Positions 58,087 to 64,000 of a stretch of DNA of 64,000 bases are shown in pieces (position 1 is the stretch's first letter; every line of letters begins with the position of its first letter). Below the pieces are notes generated by a model, which ran no database searches, was not told where the DNA came from, and was given only the letters and a program-made list of their open reading frames with translations. The DNA is taken from contig JANXSF010000071.1 in NCBI GenBank assembly GCA_025352795.1, positions 1 to 64,000 on the forward strand, read 5' to 3'. The stretch is from Acidobacteriota bacterium. GTDB lineage: Bacteria; Acidobacteriota; Terriglobia; Bryobacterales; Bryobacteraceae. Position numbers and translations under genes: made by a program.

Positions 58087-59352
58087 ATGAGAAAACTTGT
58101 TCGGCATTCGTTCACCCTGGCCACGTTGCTGCTGCCGCTTGCCCTGGGGCAGACACCTGCAACCAAACTTACTTTGGCTGAATGCATTCGCTTGGCCGAA
58201 TCCGTCCCTTCCGCTGTTTCCATTGCACGGCAGGAAGCCCGCATTGCAGCGTTAGGAGTCAATATTGCCCGCACCGCATTTCTTCCTCAGAGCAGTTTCA
58301 CTGGCGGCACAATCTACAATAGCCCCACCGCGAATGGCAGCCGATTCGTCGCACTAAACGGCCAGCATGAATATATTTCCACGGCGAATGTCGGTCTGGA
58401 AATTGATACTTCCGGCCGCTTACGAGCCGCCTACGCCCGCGCGAAAATTGATCGCGATATTGCTGAAGCTGGTTCGCGAATCAGCACTCGTGACCTGCGC
58501 CGTGCCGTCACAATTTCTTACTATTCTTTGCTGGCTGCCCGCAAATTATCGGAAGCCGCTGAAACAAGTTTTAACGAAGCACGCAGTTTTGAGACAAAGA
58601 CACGCAGCTTGTTCGGCGGTGGCGAAGTAGCTCAGGCCGATGTTGTGAAAGCTTCTGCCCAAGCCGTTTCCTTTGATCAATTGCGAAAAGCCGCCCTGCT
58701 CGATTCGCGCCTTGCCAACCAGGAACTAGCCAGTTTTTGGACAGAAGATGTAGACAAAGTTTTAGACGTTGAAGATACTCTGACCGAAGCTCCGCCTAGC
58801 GATGAAGCCACTGCTCGGGCCTATTTACGACGACCCGAGTTTCTCATTTTAGACCTGCAAAAGCAGGGGTTTCAGTTAGATGCCAAACGCGAACATGCGG
58901 CGTTGCTTCCCCAGGTCAACTTCAATTATCAGTACGGAATCGACGCCAATGTGTACTCCTACAAGGAACGTGGTTCGGCAGTATTCGCAACCGTGAACAT
59001 TCCCATTTTCGATTGGTTCAAAGCACGCTCGCACACGCAACAGTTCACCCTGAAAGCGGACCAGGTCAGCAATGTTCGCAGCCTTACGGAGCGGGCGTTT
59101 TCCCGTGAGTATGAAAATGCAAAGGCCCGTGCTACATCCTTATTTGAACAGAGCAAGCTGGCTGAAACACAAATCAAATTGTATGAGGACAACCTGCGTT
59201 TATCGCAGCTTCGCTATCAGGGAGGCGAAGGTCCGGCGCTCGATGTTGTAGTGGCCCAAACACAGTTGCAGCAAGCCCGCGCCAATTACTACACAACGCT
59301 TTTCCAATATGCAAACGCCCGCGCCGCCTTGGAGGTCGCCCGAGGACAATGA
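58087..59352 (+). CDS. TolC-family outer-membrane efflux protein
   Basis: A 421-residue OEP-type channel with signal peptide (LATLLLPLALGQ) and two tandem outer-membrane efflux repeats (about residues 25-215 and 225-420). The repeats have long coiled helices such as LAESVPSAVSIARQEARIAA and LFEQSKLAETQIKLYEDNLR, plus LSQLRYQGGEGPALDVVVAQ. It forms the trimeric outer-membrane tunnel for the RND pump encoded downstream. Its stop overlaps the next start by four bases. Divergent from the octaheme gene with a 69-base gap. Confidence 0.93.
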   Translation: MRKLVRHSFTLATLLLPLALGQTPATKLTLAECIRLAESVPSAVSIARQEARIAALGVNIARTAFLPQSSFTGGTIYNSPTANGSRFVALNGQHEYISTANVGLEIDTSGRLRAAYARAKIDRDIAEAGSRISTRDLRRAVTISYYSLLAARKLSEAAETSFNEARSFETKTRSLFGGGEVAQADVVKASAQAVSFDQLRKAALLDSRLANQELASFWTEDVDKVLDVEDTLTEAPPSDEATARAYLRRPEFLILDLQKQGFQLDAKREHAALLPQVNFNYQYGIDANVYSYKERGSAVFATVNIPIFDWFKARSHTQQFTLKADQVSNVRSLTERAFSREYENAKARATSLFEQSKLAETQIKLYEDNLRLSQLRYQGGEGPALDVVVAQTQLQQARANYYTTLFQYANARAALEVARGQ

Positions 59353-60632
59353 AACCTCTTTTTGTAATTTGTTGTATGGCAGTAGTCGGCTGTGGTGGCC
59401 ACAAGGAAGAAGAACCGGTGAAACCCAAAGCCATTGTTGCCGTGAAAACAGCCATCGCTGAAACTGGTGCCGTGCAGGCTACATTGAAAGCCCCGGCCAC
59501 CATCTTTCCCCGTGAACAAGCCAACATTACACCCCGTATGACTGGCGTAATTCGCGAACTGAAAGTTCGTAAAGGCGATAACGTCGCCAGTGGTGCATTG
59601 CTCGCTGTGCTGGAAAATCGCGATCTGGTTTCGCAGCGCGAAGAAGCGCAGGCAATGCTGGCCGATGCCCAGGCGACGCTTGAAAAGACCAGTCGTGGAA
59701 CTATCCCTGCCGATGTGGAACGTGCTCGTGGGGCACTGGCGATTGCCACCGCTTCTATGAATCAGGCCAAGAAAATTTATGATCGCCGTAAAGCGTTGTT
59801 TGATCAAGGCGCAATTCCTGAACGCGAATTGCTGATTAGTGAAACGGAACTTTCCACCGCTCGCACCAATTCTGAAGTCGCTAAAAAGTCTTTGGATTTA
59901 CTAGAGCAACAATCGCGTGGACAGGACATCAAAATCGCTGAAGCCCGCGTAGAGCAAGCCAGGAGCCGTTTGGCCACCATGGGCGCTCAGTTGCAATACG
60001 CCGAACTGCATGCCCCTTTCAACGGAACAATTACCGAACAGTTGCAGTACGCTGGGGATTTGGGGCAATCATCCAGTCCTATTTTTACAATTGCCGATCT
60101 TGCTGTAGTAACGGCTAGGGCACAAGTTCCTGAAGGGGAAGCAGCCCGCGTTGGTAAGGGTCAGGCCTGCGCTTTCCGCACCGGAGAAGGCGAAGGCACG
60201 GAAGTAAGTGGTCGAATTAGTGTAGTGAATCGCGCGGTTGATGTGCAGCGGCGCACGGTGGAAGTATGGTGTGAAATCGTCAACCCGCCACAATCGTTAC
60301 GTGCCGGATCCTTTGGATCAGTAACGATTAATACTGCACGAGCTCAGAACGCTTTAATGGTTCCTGTTGCTGCTCTCATGTTGGAAGAAGGCACTAATAA
60401 AGGGCACGTCATGGTGATCGATGAAAAGTCCATCGCCCATAAGCGCGATGTCCAAGTGGGCGAAACCGTGGGGAGCAATCGCATTGTTACTTCAGGTTTG
60501 AAAGCTGGGGAAACGGTCATCACAGAAGGTGGTTACGAACTGCCCGACAACACCGAAGTGACCACAGGGGCTAAGAAGGACCCCACTAAAGAGTCTAGTA
60601 AAGAGGCTGTTAAAGGGTCTACTAAAGAATGA
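59349..60632 (+). CDS. RND efflux periplasmic adaptor lipoprotein (HlyD-type)
   Basis: A 427-residue membrane-fusion protein. Lipobox VVGC at residue 15 marks it as a lipoprotein. A lipoyl/barrel-sandwich domain (GVIRELKVRKGDNVASGALL, mirrored by AELHAPFNGTITEQLQYAGD) frames a coiled-coil hairpin at about 95-205. Beta-barrel and membrane-proximal domains follow. The C-terminal tail is a Lys/Ser/Thr/Glu repeat (PTKESSKEAVKGSTKE) built from four 12-base units. Start ATG 59349 overlaps the tolC-like stop (ATGA). It bridges the TolC and RND proteins. Confidence 0.94.
   Translation: MKPLFVICCMAVVGCGGHKEEEPVKPKAIVAVKTAIAETGAVQATLKAPATIFPREQANITPRMTGVIRELKVRKGDNVASGALLAVLENRDLVSQREEAQAMLADAQATLEKTSRGTIPADVERARGALAIATASMNQAKKIYDRRKALFDQGAIPERELLISETELSTARTNSEVAKKSLDLLEQQSRGQDIKIAEARVEQARSRLATMGAQLQYAELHAPFNGTITEQLQYAGDLGQSSSPIFTIADLAVVTARAQVPEGEAARVGKGQACAFRTGEGEGTEVSGRISVVNRAVDVQRRTVEVWCEIVNPPQSLRAGSFGSVTINTARAQNALMVPVAALMLEEGTNKGHVMVIDEKSIAHKRDVQVGETVGSNRIVTSGLKAGETVITEGGYELPDNTEVTTGAKKDPTKESSKEAVKGSTKE
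60585..60632 (+). repeat. 12-bp tandem repeats at the end of the adaptor gene
   Basis: Four units, ACTAAAGAGTCT, AGTAAAGAGGCT, GTTAAAGGGTCT and ACTAAAGAATGA. The last unit contains both the adaptor stop codon and the ATG of the RND gene (60629), so repeat-number change would lengthen the tail in frame while keeping the coupling. Confidence 0.8.
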
Positions 60633-63600
60633 CTAGTTCCCTTGCGACGTTCGTCAATTCACACGGTCGGGCATTGGTCCTGGTGGTGTTGTGCTTTGCC
60701 TTGGCGGGCATTGTCCTTACCCCTCAAATTCCAATTTCGATTTTCCCGCAAACCGATTTTCCGCGTATCGTGATCCTGGTAGATAACGGGATTGCCCCGC
60801 CAAACATTCAGATGACTACCGTCACCCGCCCCATTGAAGAGGCCATTCGTCTGGTGCCAGGGGTGACCACGGTTCGTTCCACCACGGCCCGAGGCTCAAC
60901 GGAAATCAGCGCCTTCTTCCGCTGGGATATCGACATTTTGAATGCGCTCCACTTAGTGCAAGGGCGTATCTCGCAAATCACTCCGATGTTGCCGCCGGAA
61001 TGCCGTTTCTATATCAACCGGCTGACTTTTTCCGTGTTCCCAATGGTGGGCTTCAGCATTACATCGCCCAGCCGCAAACCGTCAGAGCTGTACGATTTGG
61101 CTTACTACGAAATCTCTCCCCGCTTGTATCGCTTGCCCAGCGTAGCGGAAACGCGCATAGTCGGCGGTCGCGCCCCGGAATACCACGTCATTGTCGACCC
61201 CAAACGTCTGAATGCTTACAACATGCCACTCACTAAAGTAGTGGATGCCATTCGCAACACAAACACCATTGTCCCTGCGGGCATGTTACAGGAAAATTAT
61301 CACTTGTATCTGACCACCGTGACGGGCTTAATGGACAAGCCCGAACAGATTGAAAATACCGTAGTGGATGTGGTGCGCGGCACGCCCGTACTGGTGAAAG
61401 ATATTGGCCAAGTCCTGCCCGGCGAAAAGCCAATGTATAACATTGTCACCGCCAATGGCCGTCCTGCTGTGCTGGTCAATGTGCTGCAACAGCCCGATGG
61501 CAACGCCATTGAAGTGGCCGATTCAGTGAATGCGGAACTGGCCGAGATCCGCAAGACATTACCCAAAGACATTGAGATTTCCACTTACTATGATCAATCC
61601 ATCTTAGTGCGCGATTCCATTACTGGCGTGGTGGAAAGCATCCTCATTGGGCTGATACTTTCTGTAGGAGTGTTGATTGTTTTCCTGAAGAATTGGCGCA
61701 CCACTATCATCGCCGCAGTTGTCATCCCAGTGGCTGTGCTCATGGCTGTGGTCTGCATGAGAATGTTCCACATGAGCTTCAACTTGATGACGCTGGGAGG
61801 CATTGCTGCCTGCATCGGTGTTGTCATCGACGATGCCATTGTGATGGTGGAAAACATTGCCGTTCACTTGAACTTGGGGCAGAGCCCAACCGATGCGGCT
61901 CGCAGTGCCATCATCGAACTTACTCCGGCCTTGATTGGTTCAACGCTCACACCCATTGTGGTGTTCGTGCCACTGATATTCCTGGGTGGAATCACCGCAG
62001 TGTTTTTCAGGGCGTTGGCATTGACGTTAGTCGCCGCACTGCTGGCCTCCTTGATCTTGGCGTTGGTCTTCACTCCAGTGCTTGCCGGCTGGTTGCTTAA
62101 GCCTACTACTCGCACTGCCATGAATTTGGAAGAAGCGGAACTGGAAGGCCAAGGCCGCATTTTGCGCAAGCTGACGTCGGTTTACGGATCAACGTTGCGC
62201 TGGTCTATCAGCCATCCCATGGTGATCCTTGCGCTCAGCCTGTTGATTCTGGCTGGTGCTGGCGGCCTGTTTTATAATTTGGGCAGCGGCTTTCTGCCGG
62301 AGATGGATGAAGGTGCTTTTGTGCTGGATTACCGCACCCCAGCAGGCACTTCGCTGGTGGAAACGGACCGTCTGCTAAAGCATATTGAAAAGTTCCTGGA
62401 AGAAACTCCTGAGGTTGAAAGTTACTCTCGCCGCACTGGTGCGCGCTTGGCCCTGGCCATTGCCGAACCCAATACAGGCGACTTCCTCATCAAGTTACGC
62501 AAAGAACGGAAGCGGTCCCTGGACGATGTGACCAGCGAATTAAGACAGAAAATTGTAACTTCAGAAACTGCTGTTGAAGTGGAGTTCCCGCATATTCTGG
62601 AAGACCTTGTCGGCGATTTAGCCTGGTCCCCTCAGCCCATTGAAATCAAGATCACCCACAATAATGAAGAGACCTACAAAGCTGTAGCGAAGGCTGTTGA
62701 AGAATGGTTGCCCAAGGTAAAAGGTGTGGTCGATATTGTCAACCAAACCATTGTCATTGGCCCCGCTGTCAACTTTCGCGTGGATGGGGATAAGGCTCTT
62801 CGTGCAGGATTCAATGTGGCTGACGTGGCCAATTTGCAGTCCACCATCGTCGATGGACAACTGGCCTCGCAAATGATTATTGGTGGACGGCGTGTGGGAA
62901 TTCGAGTTCGTTATCCGCTTGAATCGCGCAACAGCGTGGAAAAGTTGCAGAACCTATTGCTCAGTTCTTCCACCGGAATTACGGTGCCGTTAAGCAGCAT
63001 TGCGCACGTAGAAATGCTGGAAGGCGAAACAGAAGTGAAGCGTGAGAATTTGCGAAATCTTTCCGGTGTCACCGCACGTCTTGAAAAACGTGACTTAGGG
63101 TCGGCAATGAATGAGATCAAAGATCGTCTTCCGAAAGAAGTAAAGTTGCCACCGGGAACGGACATTGAATATGGCGGACTATACCAGATTCAACAGGAAT
63201 CCTTTCGCGGCCTGGCCCAAGTCATGCTCATGTCCATCCTGCTGATCTTCGTCATTCTTGTATTTGAATTTCAGTCCTTTGCGCATCCCATAGCAATCGT
63301 TTTGGCCACCGTGCTTTGCACCTTCGGTTCATTGCTGGCGTTGACGCTTACCGGTTCCACGTTGAACATTTCATCATTCATGGGCATCATCATGGTAGTC
63401 GGTATTGTTCATAAAAACGGCATCCTGATGCTGGATTCTGAACAGCATTTCACTGCCCAGGGTCTGCCCCTGGATCAAGCGATTTTTGAAGCGGGCAGAC
63501 GCCGTATGCGACCCATTTTGATGACTGCCTTGGCCACCATTTTCGGCATGTTGCCGTTGGCGTTAGGAGTTGGTAGCGGCGCCCAGTTATTGCAGCCCTT

Positions 63601-63700
63601 GGCGATTGCTATCATCGGCGGCGTGACCGTATCTATGGTGCTCTCCCTGGTTATCACCCCGGTGATCTTTTACATGCTGCGGCGGCCACGTCATGCCTGA
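60629..63700 (+). CDS. RND efflux permease, HAE1-like
   Basis: A 1023-residue inner-membrane pump with two repeats of six transmembrane segments and two large periplasmic loops. Transmembrane segment 4 carries the proton-relay pair DD in GVVIDDAIVMVENI, the HAE1 form rather than the metal-transporting HME form. C-terminal segments (RPILMTALATIFGMLPLALG) are typical. The N-terminus shows FPQTDFPRIVI. Likely exports hydrophobic or amphiphilic compounds using the proton gradient, with the TolC and HlyD genes upstream. The start overlaps the adaptor stop (ATGA). Confidence 0.95.
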   Translation: MTSSLATFVNSHGRALVLVVLCFALAGIVLTPQIPISIFPQTDFPRIVILVDNGIAPPNIQMTTVTRPIEEAIRLVPGVTTVRSTTARGSTEISAFFRWDIDILNALHLVQGRISQITPMLPPECRFYINRLTFSVFPMVGFSITSPSRKPSELYDLAYYEISPRLYRLPSVAETRIVGGRAPEYHVIVDPKRLNAYNMPLTKVVDAIRNTNTIVPAGMLQENYHLYLTTVTGLMDKPEQIENTVVDVVRGTPVLVKDIGQVLPGEKPMYNIVTANGRPAVLVNVLQQPDGNAIEVADSVNAELAEIRKTLPKDIEISTYYDQSILVRDSITGVVESILIGLILSVGVLIVFLKNWRTTIIAAVVIPVAVLMAVVCMRMFHMSFNLMTLGGIAACIGVVIDDAIVMVENIAVHLNLGQSPTDAARSAIIELTPALIGSTLTPIVVFVPLIFLGGITAVFFRALALTLVAALLASLILALVFTPVLAGWLLKPTTRTAMNLEEAELEGQGRILRKLTSVYGSTLRWSISHPMVILALSLLILAGAGGLFYNLGSGFLPEMDEGAFVLDYRTPAGTSLVETDRLLKHIEKFLEETPEVESYSRRTGARLALAIAEPNTGDFLIKLRKERKRSLDDVTSELRQKIVTSETAVEVEFPHILEDLVGDLAWSPQPIEIKITHNNEETYKAVAKAVEEWLPKVKGVVDIVNQTIVIGPAVNFRVDGDKALRAGFNVADVANLQSTIVDGQLASQMIIGGRRVGIRVRYPLESRNSVEKLQNLLLSSSTGITVPLSSIAHVEMLEGETEVKRENLRNLSGVTARLEKRDLGSAMNEIKDRLPKEVKLPPGTDIEYGGLYQIQQESFRGLAQVMLMSILLIFVILVFEFQSFAHPIAIVLATVLCTFGSLLALTLTGSTLNISSFMGIIMVVGIVHKNGILMLDSEQHFTAQGLPLDQAIFEAGRRRMRPILMTALATIFGMLPLALGVGSGAQLLQPLAIAIIGGVTVSMVLSLVITPVIFYMLRRPRHA

Positions 63701-64000
63701 ATATATCGCTTCCGTATTGGAATGGAGACAGTTGCGCGAAGAGGCACTAAAGGCCTCCGATGGCTGGCTGACAGTAGCAGGATTATTCTGGTTGGAACAA
63801 GGCCCAAACAACGTGGAAGGGCTGCTGTTCCTACTCTCTGACACCATAGTCACTCACAACGGAAACGTGCTGCGACCTGATGTGGATACTGTGACACTTG
63901 GTCAAAAGACTTTCTTCGTTATTGTTCGCGGCCCAAAAATTGGGCTCCGCATGCGCGATCAGCAAAGCGTTTTTCTGCGCGATTTCAAAGGACTAAAATG
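63693..64000 (+). CDS. DUF1684 protein, 5' part
   Basis: ATG 63693 overlaps the end of the RND gene by eight bases, and the frame stays open to the window end (102 codons). It reads WRQLREEALKASDGWLTVAG, LFWLEQGPNNVEG, then RMRDQQSVFLRDFKGL. The W-R-x-x-R/E opening, DGWLxxxGLxWLexGxN, and D-x-x...R-D-F-x-G-L pattern match DUF1684, a family of unknown function. It is probably co-translated with the efflux pump. The C-terminus lies outside the window. Confidence 0.85.
   Translation, partial: MPEYIASVLEWRQLREEALKASDGWLTVAGLFWLEQGPNNVEGLLFLLSDTIVTHNGNVLRPDVDTVTLGQKTFFVIVRGPKIGLRMRDQQSVFLRDFKGLK

Noticed and set aside
1-64000. CRISPR arrays, tRNA or rRNA genes, prophage and transposase genes
   Set aside because: No regular repeat-spacer pattern, tRNA-like cloverleaf, rRNA segment or integrase/transposase frame was recognised.

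Overview
The window looks like a chromosomal segment of an Acidobacteriota bacterium, most likely a Solibacter/Bryobacter-like lineage. This rests on gene content alone: three giant TonB-dependent receptors with an N-terminal carboxypeptidase-regulatory (Cna-B-like) domain, cytochrome/DUF1549/DUF1553 and DUF1587-type proteins, a PadR regulator with a membrane partner, DUF1080, ThuA and PQQ-propeller proteins, and a Ser/Thr kinase fused to TPRs. Coding density is high. I see no tRNA, rRNA, CRISPR array, prophage or intact insertion sequence.

Layout. 1-1669: end of nadA and complete moaA, two Fe-S enzymes. 1670-3099: a small decay zone with a higB toxin remnant, an intact higA antitoxin, a frameshifted Uma2-type gene and about 430 bp of apparently non-coding DNA. 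3100-9206: TonB receptor 1, convergent with two secreted amidohydrolase paralogues, one of which has lost most metal ligands. 9347-14877: a 1266-residue kinase-TPR-PEGA protein, a secreted protein of unknown function and a DUF1080 protein, closed by a strong bidirectional terminator. 15166-21026: a SIS-domain sugar-phosphate enzyme, TonB receptor 2 and a class A beta-lactamase coupled to that receptor. 21031-28379: a minus-strand run of WD40/cytochrome, PPC-domain and DUF1549/DUF1553 proteins plus two unknowns. 28426-33139: a serine hydrolase, a frameshifted membrane protein, and secreted and TPR proteins.

33407-44163 is a plus-strand carbohydrate cluster: TonB receptor 3, esterase, PQQ propeller, ThuA, GH95 alpha-fucosidase and a LacI regulator. 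A GH29 alpha-fucosidase with an M55 D-aminopeptidase lies nearby on the other strand (47470-49730). Together they suggest use of fucosylated glycans without a SusD protein. Between them lie an SLT-like protein, a GNAT acetyltransferase coupled to a truncated cytochrome gene, and a PadR gene, probably leaderless, joined to an unusual Wzz-like protein.

49749-64000 holds an Mg2+ P-type ATPase overlapping a phosphoketolase, DUF2103 and TtcA-like genes, a methyltransferase, an octaheme cytochrome c, and a TolC/HlyD/RND efflux operon running into a DUF1684 gene cut by the window end. All functions are read from motifs and family knowledge; no database search was possible.
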